A stretch of 41,205 nt of DNA from Oscillospiraceae bacterium (GTDB lineage Bacteria > Bacillota > Clostridia > Oscillospirales > CAG-272), in contig SVSZ01000007.1 in the NCBI GenBank assembly GCA_015064025.1, positions 1 to 41,205 of the forward strand, read 5' to 3'. Position numbers and translations under genes: made by a program. Under the pieces are notes generated by a model, which had not been told where the DNA came from, did no database searches, and saw only the letters and a list, made by a program, of their open reading frames with translations. Shown here one piece after another: positions 1 through 7,817 of this stretch; the first letter of the stretch is position 1, and each line of letters starts with the position of its first letter.

Positions 1-436
1 TGCACTCTTGAATGGACATGGCGTAATTCATGTCTCCCTTCTCCAGGTGGATAATGCCGGAGATACGGGGGGTAAAGTTGGGCTTATCGTCCTCAAACTC
101 ACGGGTTCTGAGCGCCTGCTCAAAGGTCATCTGCTTGTCCATCAGATCGTAAACGGTGTCAGTCTGATCGCCGTTTGTGACGATCGTCTTGTTGCCGAGG
201 ACTCTGACGGGATAGTAGATGATCAGATGCGGATCGGTCATCTTGGATTCGTCAAACGCGCGGGTCCTCATTGCATCGCCCTCCGCCACAAACACGCGGT
301 TGCGGCTGTTCTCGCTTCTGCCCATAATGAAATACGCGGCGATCGCTTTCTTTCCGTCGGCGCTCTTGCCGATGATAATGCCTCTGCCGTGATATGCAAG
401 GGAATTCAGTTCGTTTTCTATCGTCATGATCTTCAT
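1..436 (-). CDS. IMP cyclohydrolase, PurO-like family (partial, C-terminus outside window)
   Basis: The first 145 residues are visible; the gene runs off the left edge. The protein begins MKIMTIENELNSLAYHGRG and continues with a glycine-rich II.GK stretch and a YYPVRVLGN segment. This matches my memory of the IMP cyclohydrolase family first known from archaeal PurO, which also occurs in Clostridia. The reaction would be closure of FAICAR to IMP, the last step of purine synthesis. The start ATG (434-436) follows an AAAGGAG site that lies in the last codons of purN, so the two genes are translationally close. As last visible gene of the purE-purF-purM-purN operon its role fits well. A separate AICAR transformylase would be expected just beyond the window. 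Family assignment is from motif recall, not a search. Confidence 0.8.
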   Translation of the reverse strand, partial: MKIMTIENELNSLAYHGRGIIIGKSADGKKAIAAYFIMGRSENSRNRVFVAEGDAMRTRAFDESKMTDPHLIIYYPVRVLGNKTIVTNGDQTDTVYDLMDKQMTFEQALRTREFEDDKPNFTPRISGIIHLEKGDMNYAMSIQEC

Positions 437-439
437 CAC

Positions 440-1069
440 TCATTCTCCTTTGATATGTACAATATTATCCGTTACGCTGATTCTGCCGTCGCAGAAAAGC
501 TTGACGGCAAGAGGCAGGATCTTCCATTCCGCCTCCTCCATGATGCGTCTTTGCAAGATCTCGGGGGTATCTCCCTCTCTGACCTCAACCGCTCTTTGCA
601 ACACGATCGGTCCCGCATCACACTCGGGAGTCACGATGTGCACGGTCGCACCCGAGACCTTCACACCCTTGCGAAGCGCCTCCTCGTGCACGCGCAGCCC
701 GTAATATCCCTTTCCGCAAAACGAAGGGATCAGCGCGGGATGAACGTTGAGGATGCGGTTGGGGAATTTTTCATAGACCTGCTCGTCAATGATGGTCAAG
801 AAGCCCGCGAGAACGACAAGGTCGATCCTTGCCGCCACCAATGCGTCGGTCAGCGCCTTTGAATACGTCGCGATGTCCGCATAGTCGCGGCGCGCGAGCA
901 CCGCCGAGGGGATTCCGTGATTTTTCGCACGCTCAAGAGCAAAGACTCCCTCCTTCGAGGAGATCACAAGAGTGATCCTTCCCTCTCCGAGCTCCCCTCT
1001 TCCCTCGGCGTCAATGAGCGCTTGGAGATTCGTTCCACCGCCCGAAACCAATACAGCAATTCTTTTCAT
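440..1069 (-). CDS. purN: Phosphoribosylglycinamide formyltransferase (GAR transformylase)
   Basis: This 209-residue protein has the usual PurN length. It transfers a formyl group from 10-formyl-tetrahydrofolate to GAR in cytosolic purine synthesis. Seen directly: the N-terminal phosphate-binding loop GGGTNLQAL (residues 10-18), the catalytic HPALIPSF block with Asn108 and His110, and the catalytic Asp151 in PECDAGPI. The gene lies 11 bases after purM and ends 3 bases before the start of the purO-like gene. Its last codons (AAA GGA GAA) form the ribosome binding site of that next gene. All expected catalytic residues are present, so it should be active. Confidence 0.96.
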   Translation of the reverse strand: MKRIAVLVSGGGTNLQALIDAEGRGELGEGRITLVISSKEGVFALERAKNHGIPSAVLARRDYADIATYSKALTDALVAARIDLVVLAGFLTIIDEQVYEKFPNRILNVHPALIPSFCGKGYYGLRVHEEALRKGVKVSGATVHIVTPECDAGPIVLQRAVEVREGDTPEILQRRIMEEAEWKILPLAVKLFCDGRISVTDNIVHIKGE

Positions 1070-1080
1070 ACAAATTCCTC

Positions 1081-2124
1081 TTATGCGAAAATGACACCCT
1101 CGTCACCCTTGACGATCTCGCCGATGACGTACGCATCCTCACCGGCGGCACGAAGGATCTCGAGTGCCGTGTCTACCTCGGCAGCAGGAACAGTCACGCT
1201 CATACCGACGCCCATGTTGAAGGTATTATACATATCTCTCTCGGGGATGTTGCCCGTTTTCTGTATCAGCTCAAAGATAGGAAGCACCTTGACCGCAGAC
1301 TTCGTAATGCGTGCGCTAAGCCCCTTCGGGATAGATCTCGGGATGTTTTCGTAGAAGCCGCCGCCCGTGATATGGCTGATCCCCTTGACGTTGACTTTTT
1401 CGAGAAGCGCTAAGATCGGCTTGACGTAAAGCTTGGTGGGGGTCAGGAGAGTCTCTGCAACCGAAGCTCCGCCCAGTGCCTCGCAGGGCTCTGTGAGCGT
1501 TTTATTATGCTCCACGTCGAAGACCTTGCGCACCAAGGAAAAGCCGTTGGAATGCACACCGCTGGAGGCAAGCGCGATGATCACGTCGCCCTCCTTTGTC
1601 TTTTGATTGTCGATCATCTTCTTTTTGTCTACGATACCGACGGAAAAGCCCGCGATGTCATAATCGTGCTCGGGCATCATACCGGGATGCTCTGCGGTCT
1701 CGCCGCCAATGAGCGCGCAACCCGAGCGCACACAGCCTTCGGCAACACCCGAAACGATCGCCGCGATCTTCTCGGGATAGTTCTTGCCGCACGCGATGTA
1801 ATCCAGGAAAAAGAGGGGTCTGGCACCGCAGCAAATGATGTCGTTGACACACATTGCCACGGCATCGATGCCGATGGTGTCGTGACGGTCAAGGAGCATT
1901 GCAAAGCGAAGCTTGGTCCCGACACCGTCGGTGCCCGAAACCAGAACGGGCTCCTCCATCCCCGCAAGATTCAGTCCAAAGCAGCCTCCAAAGCCGCCGA
2001 CGTCATCAAGGCACCCTTCGTTCTTGGTGCGCGCGATGTGCTTCTTCATCAATTCGACCGCGCGGTAGCCCGCGGTAATGTCAACGCCCGCCGCTGCGTA
2101 GCTTTCAGATCTGGAATTGTTCAT
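1081..2124 (-). CDS. purM: Phosphoribosylformylglycinamidine cyclo-ligase (AIR synthetase)
   Basis: This 347-residue protein has the normal length for PurM, which closes FGAM to AIR using ATP. Recognisable blocks are [16 protein letters not shown] near the N-terminus, the glycine-rich [14 protein letters not shown], the [12 protein letters not shown] block of the ATP site, and [11 protein letters not shown]. The start ATG at 2122-2124 follows a GGAAGGA site. It is the third gene of the purE operon, 55 bases downstream of purF. No missing motif or frameshift was seen. Confidence 0.97.
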   Translation of the reverse strand: MNNSRSESYAAAGVDITAGYRAVELMKKHIARTKNEGCLDDVGGFGGCFGLNLAGMEEPVLVSGTDGVGTKLRFAMLLDRHDTIGIDAVAMCVNDIICCGARPLFFLDYIACGKNYPEKIAAIVSGVAEGCVRSGCALIGGETAEHPGMMPEHDYDIAGFSVGIVDKKKMIDNQKTKEGDVIIALASSGVHSNGFSLVRKVFDVEHNKTLTEPCEALGGASVAETLLTPTKLYVKPILALLEKVNVKGISHITGGGFYENIPRSIPKGLSARITKSAVKVLPIFELIQKTGNIPERDMYNTFNMGVGMSVTVPAAEVDTALEILRAAGEDAYVIGEIVKGDEGVIFA

Positions 2125-2179
2125 AAGTGTGTCCTTCCCTTTCGTTTATCATCATTCATCATTTTTACAGGTTACGTTC

Positions 2180-3604
2180 TTATTCCTTACCGCTCCAGCA
2201 GTAGGTACAAAGCTTGCAGGGCTCAAGCCCGATCGCCTTGATCACACCCTCAAGAGACTGGAACTCCAAGGAGTCAAAGCGCAGATTCTCGCAGATCCTC
2301 TCTCGCAGACGCTTCCCGCGCTCGGTAGAGGAGTCACTGTACTCGTCGAGGTGAAGAAAGCCCTCCTCACCCTCCAGCTCCATCACAGTCTTGCGCGCCA
2401 AAAGCTCCATCTCGTTCGTCGCCCGCGTAAAGTTGAGATACTTGCAGGTATACATGATGGGCGGGCAGGCGCTTCTCATATGGATCGCCTTCGCACCGTT
2501 CCGATAGAGGAAATCGACCGTTTCCTTGAGCTGTGTACCGCGCACGATGGAGTCATCCACAAAGAGAAGACTCTTTCCGTCAATCAGATCGTGCACGGGG
2601 ATCTGCTTCATCTTGGCAACCTTCTTGCGGTCTGCCTGATTAGCAGGGGTAAAGCTTCTTGCCCACGTGGGGGTATACTTGATGTAGGGGCGTGCGAAGG
2701 GAATGCCGCAGGCATTCGCGTATCCAATGGCGTGCGGTGTACCCGAATCGGGGACGCCGCCGACAAAGTCAACACCCTCGTTGTTCCCCACCTCCCCGTC
2801 ATGCTCGGCAATGATCGCGCCGTTTCGGTAACGCATGACCTCGACGTTCACGCCCTCGTAGGTGGAGTTGGGATATCCGTAATATGACCAGAGGAAGGAG
2901 CAGATCCGCATTTCCTTCCCTGCGGGTGCCAACTGGGTCACACCGTCCACCGTGATCTCCACGATCTCTCCGGGTCCCAGCTCGCGCTCATCCTCATAGC
3001 CGAGTTTTTTGTAGGCAAAGGATTCAAAGGTCACGCAATAGCCGTCCTCGCGGCGGCCGAGGATCATCGGAAGTCTCCCCAGTCTGTCGCGCGCGGCAAT
3101 GATGGAGCCGTGATCGGTCAGGATAAGGATGGACGCCGTTCCCTTGACCGCCTCCTGCACAAACCGAATCCCCTCCGTAAAGTTCTCCTTCTGCGCGATC
3201 ATGGAGCCGACAAGCTCCGTGGAGTTGACGTTGCCACCCGTCATCGCGTTGAAGTGTCCTCCCTCGGTGGAGAGGTATTTTTTGATCAGCTCCTCGCGAT
3301 TGTTGATCAGTCCGATCACGCAAACGGCAAAGGTGCCGATGCGCGAACCGATGAGAAGAGGCTGTGGCTCACCGTCGCTGATGCATCCGATGGCAGCCTG
3401 CCCTCTCATTTCCTCGAAAACATGCTCGAACCTTGTGCGAAAAAGCGTATTCTCGATATTATGAATCTCTCTTTGCAATCCGATCTCGCGGTCAAATGCC
3501 GCCAACCCCGCACGCTTGGTGCCGAGGTGGGAATGATAGTCGGTTCCGAAGAAAACATCGCTGAGCGCATCTTCTCTCGAAACCGCGCCGAAATATCCGC
3601 CCAT
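2180..3604 (-). CDS. purF: Amidophosphoribosyltransferase homologue lacking the N-terminal cysteine nucleophile
   Basis: This 474-residue protein sits in the PurF position of the purine operon. PurF makes phosphoribosylamine from PRPP and glutamine. The start ATG (3602-3604) is fixed by an AAGGAG site 8 bases upstream. The PRPP loop LFVDDSIVRGTQ is intact (residues 348-359). Four cysteines align with the [4Fe-4S] ligands of the Bacillus enzyme: Cys235, Cys387, and Cys463/Cys466 in the C-terminal CKLC. The oddity is the N-terminus, MGGYFG, where normal PurF has M-C-G-x-F-G. Without Cys1 the glutaminase half should not hydrolyse glutamine. The protein may use free ammonia, partner with another amidotransferase, or be a divergent paralogue. 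I recall similar MGGFFG-type PurF annotations in Bacteroidetes and Clostridia. Confidence 0.88.
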   Translation of the reverse strand: MGGYFGAVSREDALSDVFFGTDYHSHLGTKRAGLAAFDREIGLQREIHNIENTLFRTRFEHVFEEMRGQAAIGCISDGEPQPLLIGSRIGTFAVCVIGLINNREELIKKYLSTEGGHFNAMTGGNVNSTELVGSMIAQKENFTEGIRFVQEAVKGTASILILTDHGSIIAARDRLGRLPMILGRREDGYCVTFESFAYKKLGYEDERELGPGEIVEITVDGVTQLAPAGKEMRICSFLWSYYGYPNSTYEGVNVEVMRYRNGAIIAEHDGEVGNNEGVDFVGGVPDSGTPHAIGYANACGIPFARPYIKYTPTWARSFTPANQADRKKVAKMKQIPVHDLIDGKSLLFVDDSIVRGTQLKETVDFLYRNGAKAIHMRSACPPIMYTCKYLNFTRATNEMELLARKTVMELEGEEGFLHLDEYSDSSTERGKRLRERICENLRFDSLEFQSLEGVIKAIGLEPCKLCTYCWSGKE

Positions 3605-3626
3605 GTACTGTCTCCTTGAATAACGA

Positions 3627-4121
3627 CTACTTGTTGAACTCCTGTGCGATCTCTGCGTCCTTCGCAAGAACGCCCGCAGCATCCTTCGCTCTTTTCGCCT
3701 CAAGCTTCTCTGCGAGCTCGTCATCGGACAGCGCCAGGATCTCGGCAGCAAGCAAAGCGGCGTTGGTCGCACCGTCGATCGCAACCGTTGCAACGGGAAT
3801 ACCCGAGGGCATCTGAACGGTAGCCAACAGCGCGTCCATACCGTCAAGGTTGGTAGATTTGCAGGGGATACCGATCACAGGCAGTGTGGTCTGTGCCGCA
3901 ACCGCACCCGCAAGGTGCGCCGCCATTCCCGCCGCCGCGATCATCACGCCAAAGCCGTTTGCCTTCGCGTTCTTTGAAAACGCCGCAGCCTCTGCGGGCG
4001 TGCGGTGCGCGGAGTACACGTGTACCTCGTAGGGAATGTCGAAGGCGGCAAGCGTATCGATTGCCTTGCGTACAACGGGAAGGTCGCTTGCGCTTCCCAT
4101 CAGAATTCCGACTTTTTTCAT
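3627..4121 (-). CDS. purE: N5-carboxyaminoimidazole ribonucleotide mutase (PurE class I)
   Basis: This 164-residue protein is the usual size of bacterial PurE, which converts N5-CAIR to CAIR. Motifs seen: MGSASDLPV (residues 8-16) at the substrate phosphate site, the catalytic His39 in YSAHRTP, and the [12 protein letters not shown] loop (61-72). It is the first gene of the leftward purine operon, 22 bases before purF. An AAAGGAG site lies in front of the start codon. Its leader holds a ZTP riboswitch with an intrinsic terminator, so expression should rise when ZTP accumulates. No purK is visible in the window. Confidence 0.96.
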   Translation of the reverse strand: MKKVGILMGSASDLPVVRKAIDTLAAFDIPYEVHVYSAHRTPAEAAAFSKNAKANGFGVMIAAAGMAAHLAGAVAAQTTLPVIGIPCKSTNLDGMDALLATVQMPSGIPVATVAIDGATNAALLAAEILALSDDELAEKLEAKRAKDAAGVLAKDAEIAQEFNK

Positions 4122-4157
4122 CGTTTGTTTCTCCTTTTTTGTATCGAAAAAAATAAA

Positions 4158-4193
4158 GGACGCACTTCTCCCGTAAAAAAGAAGGGTGCGCCC
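4158..4193 (-). terminator. Riboswitch-controlled intrinsic terminator upstream of purE
   Basis: Read on the minus strand, a stem pairs GGCGCAC and CTTCT on one side with AGAAG and TGCGTCC on the other. It is followed at once by a U-rich run (complement of 4147-4157). The 5' arm overlaps the 3' conserved CUGGGC of the ZTP aptamer, so aptamer folding and terminator folding should exclude each other. That is the layout of a genetic ON switch. Confidence 0.85.
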
Positions 4194-4266
4194 AGACGGT
4201 CGGCTTCTATACAGATTTCTGTTCCACTGTGGTAGCCCACAATTATCCGTCAGTCGCAGAAATCCT
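4189..4266 (-). ncRNA. ZTP riboswitch (pfl motif) in the purE leader
   Basis: On the minus strand the leader contains GCGACTGACGG, then GGGCTACCAC, and after a linker GCCGACCGTCTGGGC. These are the conserved blocks of the pfl/ZTP riboswitch, including the hallmark CCGUCUGGGC of the 3' pseudoknot half. Outer pairing GGATTTCTG with CAGAAATC closes the first domain. The aptamer lies between a consensus promoter and a terminator in front of purE. ZTP/ZMP binding, a signal of 10-formyl-THF shortage, would prevent termination. Assignment is by motif recognition; a covariance-model search would confirm it. Confidence 0.92.
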
Positions 4267-4278
4267 TACAACGTTATT

Positions 4279-4307
4279 ATTATAACATAGTCAAAACCGT
4301 TTGTCAA
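4279..4307 (-). promoter_or_regulatory. sigma-A promoter of the purE operon
   Basis: On the minus strand there is a perfect -35 TTGACA (4302-4307), a 17-base spacer and a perfect -10 TATAAT (4279-4284). Transcription should start near 4271, directly upstream of the ZTP aptamer. Confidence 0.93.
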
Positions 4308-4397
4308 GTAAAGTGATCGTAGAAAAACGCTGTTTTTTCGACAGAAAATCGGAAAAAATAGACAAATACATGTATGAACTTTTTGTAAACACTTGAA

Positions 4398-4434
4398 AAG
4401 TCTATTGACTTTAGTTTGATAAAGTGGTAAAATC
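4398..4434 (+). promoter_or_regulatory. his operon promoter overlapped by two inverted repeats (candidate HisR operator)
   Basis: A -35 TTGACT (4406-4411), 17-base spacer and -10 TAAAAT (4429-4434) precede hisR. Two overlapping perfect inverted repeats cover it: AAAGTC-TATT-GACTTT (4398-4413) and ACTTTA-GTTTGA-TAAAGT (4409-4426). A dimeric regulator bound here would block RNA polymerase. The TrpR-type protein encoded by the first gene is the obvious candidate. The sites are seen; the binding partner is inferred. Confidence 0.8.
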
Positions 4435-4454
4435 GTGGATATTATATGACAAAA

Positions 4455-4476
4455 CGCCGTGCAAATCGGCACGGCG
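4455..4476 (+). other. Stem-loop in the his operon leader
   Basis: A perfect 8-bp stem, CGCCGTGC paired with GCACGGCG around the loop AAATCG, ends 5 bases before the AAGGAT ribosome binding site of hisR. There is no U-run, so it is not a terminator. It may protect the mRNA 5' end or tune translation of the regulator. Confidence 0.7.
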
Positions 4477-4491
4477 CGAAAGGATAAAGAA

Positions 4492-4800
4492 ATGGCACAT
4501 ATACATTCCGAGTCGGTAAAACGCCTCTTCAAGATCATATCGCGCCTGGAGAGCGAGGAGGACTGCAACGCATTTTTTGAGGATCTTTGCACCGTGCGCG
4601 AGCTTGAGGACATGGCACAGCGGCTGGATGCGGCTTTCCTTCTTGAGAGCGGCATGAACTATCAGGATATTTCCGAGCGCATCGGCATCAGCACGGCAAC
4701 CATCAGCCGCGTCAGCAAATGCCTCAAATACGGAAGCGGCTACAAGGCAGCCATAGAAAAGGAAAAGAACGGGGAGATCCCCGCGGAGGATCCGGTATGA
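4492..4800 (+). CDS. hisR: TrpR-superfamily regulator of the YerC/YecD type, probable histidine repressor HisR
   Basis: This 102-residue protein has the size and layout of the YerC/YecD branch of the Trp repressor superfamily. An all-helical N-terminal half leads to a helix-turn-helix around residues 56-78 with NYQDISERIGIS and TATISRVSKCL. In Firmicutes members next to his genes are taken to repress histidine synthesis (HisR). It is the first gene of the his operon and its stop codon overlaps the hisZ start (ATGA at 4797-4800). The ATG at 4492 was chosen over a GTG at 4459 because an AAGGAT site lies just before the ATG and the GTG is inside the leader hairpin. Autoregulation through the inverted repeats in its promoter is likely. 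Confidence 0.87.
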   Translation: MAHIHSESVKRLFKIISRLESEEDCNAFFEDLCTVRELEDMAQRLDAAFLLESGMNYQDISERIGISTATISRVSKCLKYGSGYKAAIEKEKNGEIPAEDPV

Positions 4801-5909
4801 ATATCACGGGCAACGTACTGAAAAAGGAGGAAGAGGTCACACTCTCCCTGTGTGAGCTTTACAGCTCATACGGATATACGCGCTACAAGATGAGCAAGTT
4901 TGAGGAGTACGACCTTTACGTGCGAAACAAAAGCTTTCTCCTCTCCGACCGTGTGATCACCTTCACGGATACCAACGGCAAGCTGATGGCACTCAAGCCC
5001 GACGTGACTCTCTCCATCGTCAAAAACAGTGAGGACTGCCGCGGATACGTGCAAAAGCTTTATTACAACGAAAGCGTTTACCGTATTTCCGAGAGCACGC
5101 ACGCATGGCGCGAGATCTCGCAAACGGGACTGGAATGTCTCGGCGACGTTGATGAATACCAGCTTTCCGAGGTGCTCCTTCTCGCGGGCAAAAGCCTCTC
5201 CCTCATCTCCCCCGAGTACGTTCTTGACGTTTCTCACCTGGGACTTCTCTCGCTTGCAATGCGCCGTGCGGGGATCAACGAGGAGGACGAGGCAAAGCTT
5301 CTTACCTTTGTTTCGCAAAAGAACCGCCACGACATGCGCGCCCTGCTTACCGCTCGCGGCATCGGCGAAAAAGAGGCGGAACCGCTTCTGACGCTCTGTA
5401 CCCTCTCCGGGGTCCCTCAAAGGGTGCTTCCCACGCTTTCTTCGCTTTATACGGATGTGGAATGGACGCGCGAGGTGGCACACCTTGAGACGGTTCTCTC
5501 CCCTCTTCCCACGGAGCATATCCGCATCGATTTTTCGGTCATCCACGACCTTTCCTATTACAACGGCATCGTCTTTCAGGGCTTTGTTATGGGAGTTCCC
5601 GAGCGCGTGCTCTCGGGTGGGCAGTACGACAGGCTCATGCAAAAGCTCGGCAAAAATTCCCCTGCCGTCGGCTTTGCCGTTTATCCCGAACGCCTTGATA
5701 CACTTGTCGCGCAGGAGAGCTTTGACGTTGACGCGCTCCTGCTCTATTCGGAGGACACGGACACAAGAGTACTCTCCCGCACGGTGGAGCTCCTTCTCGC
5801 AGGTGGCGAGCGTGTCTCGGCTCAGCGGTGCATTCCCGAAAAGCTCCGCTACCGCCGTCTCCTTCAGCTTACAGAAAGTGGGGTAAAGCTCCTTGAAGAA
5901 AATGCTTAA
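4797..5909 (+). CDS. hisZ: ATP phosphoribosyltransferase regulatory subunit HisZ
   Basis: This 370-residue protein resembles the catalytic core of histidyl-tRNA synthetase and is the length expected of HisZ. HisZ forms the holoenzyme with short-form HisG and confers histidine feedback control. Seen: a class II synthetase-like KPDVTLSI block, the YYNESVYRISE and WREISQTGLECLG segments, and a SYYNGIVFQGFV block followed by SGGQYDRL near residue 285. The gene is immediately followed by a short hisG, which requires HisZ. The ATG at 4797 overlaps the hisR stop and has a GGAGGA site. There is no anticodon-binding domain of normal HisRS length, which supports HisZ rather than HisS. Confidence 0.93.
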   Translation: MNITGNVLKKEEEVTLSLCELYSSYGYTRYKMSKFEEYDLYVRNKSFLLSDRVITFTDTNGKLMALKPDVTLSIVKNSEDCRGYVQKLYYNESVYRISESTHAWREISQTGLECLGDVDEYQLSEVLLLAGKSLSLISPEYVLDVSHLGLLSLAMRRAGINEEDEAKLLTFVSQKNRHDMRALLTARGIGEKEAEPLLTLCTLSGVPQRVLPTLSSLYTDVEWTREVAHLETVLSPLPTEHIRIDFSVIHDLSYYNGIVFQGFVMGVPERVLSGGQYDRLMQKLGKNSPAVGFAVYPERLDTLVAQESFDVDALLLYSEDTDTRVLSRTVELLLAGGERVSAQRCIPEKLRYRRLLQLTESGVKLLEENA

Positions 5910-6540
5910 TATCGCACTCCCCAAGGGGAGACTCGGAGAGCGTGTTTACGCCATGTTTGAAAGAGCGGGCTTCGCCTGCCCCACACTTCTGGAAAACACC
6001 CGGAAGCTCATTTTCGAAAACGAGGAATGCGGTGTCCGTTATTTTTGGGTAAAGCCCTCGGACGTTGCCATTTACGTAGAGAGAGGAGCCGCCGACATCG
6101 GTGTTGCGGGAAAGGACATTCTCCTTGAATACGAGCCCGACGTCTACGAGCTTCTCGACCTTTGCACGGGCAAATGCCGCATGGCGGTCGCCGCTCCCGT
6201 AGGATTCCGCGACGATCCCGCGCGCACCCTCAAGGTCGCAACGAAATTCACCAACATCGCACAAAACTACTATGCCTCAAAGGGCAGAGACATCGATATG
6301 ATCCACCTCAACGGTTCCATTGAGATCGCCCCGATATTGGGACTCTCCGACGTCATTGTCGACATCGTGGAAACAGGCACCACCTTAAAGGAAAACAATC
6401 TTGAGGTGATCGAAACGGTGGTTCCCATCAGCGCGCGTCTGATCGCAAACCGCGCCGCTTGGAAATTCAAGACCGAACAGATACAGACCCTTTGCGATCA
6501 CATCGCCATGCAGCTTCAAACGGAGGAACAAACAAAATGA
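5902..6540 (+). CDS. hisG: ATP phosphoribosyltransferase catalytic subunit, short form
   Basis: This 212-residue protein is the short HisG that lacks the C-terminal regulatory ACT-like domain. It catalyses the first step of histidine synthesis, joining ATP and PRPP. Seen: LNIALPKGRLGERV at the N-terminus, the DIGVAGKDIL block, and the PRPP-binding DIVETGTTLKENN loop. The gene overlaps the 3' end of hisZ. Two starts are possible: ATG at 5902 (used here) or an in-frame TTG at 5893. Neither has an ideal ribosome binding site, so coupling to hisZ translation is likely. Confidence 0.95.
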   Translation: MLNIALPKGRLGERVYAMFERAGFACPTLLENTRKLIFENEECGVRYFWVKPSDVAIYVERGAADIGVAGKDILLEYEPDVYELLDLCTGKCRMAVAAPVGFRDDPARTLKVATKFTNIAQNYYASKGRDIDMIHLNGSIEIAPILGLSDVIVDIVETGTTLKENNLEVIETVVPISARLIANRAAWKFKTEQIQTLCDHIAMQLQTEEQTK

Positions 6541-7817
6541 TTCGCATATACAAATACGGTGAGGTAAGCCGCGAGGATATCTTTGCGCGCGTCACTCCCA
6601 CGGTCAATGTAGAAGAGATCGTTGCGGACATCATCGCAAACGTCCGCGCACGCGGTGACGCGGCGCTCCTTGAGTACTGTGAGAAATTCGATCATGCAAG
6701 TCTTTCCTCCCTTGCCGTCACCAAGGAGGAGATCGACGAGGCAATTTCCCTTGTGGAACCGAGATTCCTTGAGATCCTCCGTGACGCCGCAAAAAACATT
6801 CGCGCCTTCCATGAACGCCAGGTGCGCAACAGCTTTATTCTCAACGAACAAAACGGCGTGGTGATCGGACAGAAGATCATCCCCGTGGACCGCGCGGGTC
6901 TTTACGTTCCCGGAGGAACAGCGGCATACCCCTCCACGGTGCTGATGGATTCCATCCCCGCCAAGATCGCGGGATGCCGTGAGGTCGTGATGGTCACCCC
7001 TCCCGGGCGCGACGGAAAGATCAATCCCGTCATCCTTGCCGCCGCCGGCATCGCGGGCGTTGACCGCATCTTCAAGCTGGGCGGCGCACAGGCGATCGCC
7101 GCGCTTGCCTACGGCACGGAGAGTGTGCCGCGCGTGGATAAGATCGTAGGTCCAGGGAACGCATTCGTCGCCGAGGCGAAGAAGCAGGTCTACGGCACCG
7201 TTTCCATCGACATGATCGCGGGTCCGAGTGAGATCCTCATCATTGCCGACGGCGCGTCGAACCCGCGGCATCTCGCGGCAGACCTTCTCTCCCAGGCAGA
7301 GCATGACAAGCTCGCCTCAGCAGTCCTTGTCACCGACTCCGCTGAGCTGGCGCTCGCGGTGCAGGAGGAGCTTGAACGTCAGATCCCGCTCCTTCCCCGT
7401 GAGGAGATCGCGCGCGCATCCATCGACAACAACGGAAAGATCATCGTCGCCCCCACCCTTTCGTCCGCGATCGATATCGCCAATGAGATCGCCCCCGAGC
7501 ATCTGGAGCTTTGCGTGGACAACCCCTTCGATTATCTTGACAGCATCCGTCACGCGGGCTCGATCTTCATGGGACGCAATTGTCCCGAGGCACTCGGAGA
7601 CTACTTTGCAGGTCCCAATCACACGCTTCCCACCAGTGGCACGGCACGTTTTTCAAGTCCTCTCTCCGTTGACGATTTCGTGAAGAAAACACAGTACACC
7701 TACTACACGCGGGAAGCACTCTCCCGCGTTGCCGCAGACGTTGCCTTCTTTGCCGAAAAGGAAGGGCTCAGCGCCCATGCCAGAAGCGCTACCGTGCGAC
7801 TGGAGGAACCGAAATGA
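6537..7817 (+). CDS. hisD: Histidinol dehydrogenase
   Basis: This 426-residue protein has the normal HisD length. It oxidises histidinol to histidine in two NAD-dependent steps with a zinc ion. Residues matching the known active site are visible: Gln253 and His256 in SQAEHDKLAS, the Glu321-His322 pair in IAPEHLEL, and Asp355 in LGDYFAGPNH. The ATG lies in an ATGA overlap with the hisG stop (6537-6540) and is preceded by CGGAGGA. It is the fourth gene of the his operon. Confidence 0.97.
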   Translation: MIRIYKYGEVSREDIFARVTPTVNVEEIVADIIANVRARGDAALLEYCEKFDHASLSSLAVTKEEIDEAISLVEPRFLEILRDAAKNIRAFHERQVRNSFILNEQNGVVIGQKIIPVDRAGLYVPGGTAAYPSTVLMDSIPAKIAGCREVVMVTPPGRDGKINPVILAAAGIAGVDRIFKLGGAQAIAALAYGTESVPRVDKIVGPGNAFVAEAKKQVYGTVSIDMIAGPSEILIIADGASNPRHLAADLLSQAEHDKLASAVLVTDSAELALAVQEELERQIPLLPREEIARASIDNNGKIIVAPTLSSAIDIANEIAPEHLELCVDNPFDYLDSIRHAGSIFMGRNCPEALGDYFAGPNHTLPTSGTARFSSPLSVDDFVKKTQYTYYTREALSRVAADVAFFAEKEGLSAHARSATVRLEEPK

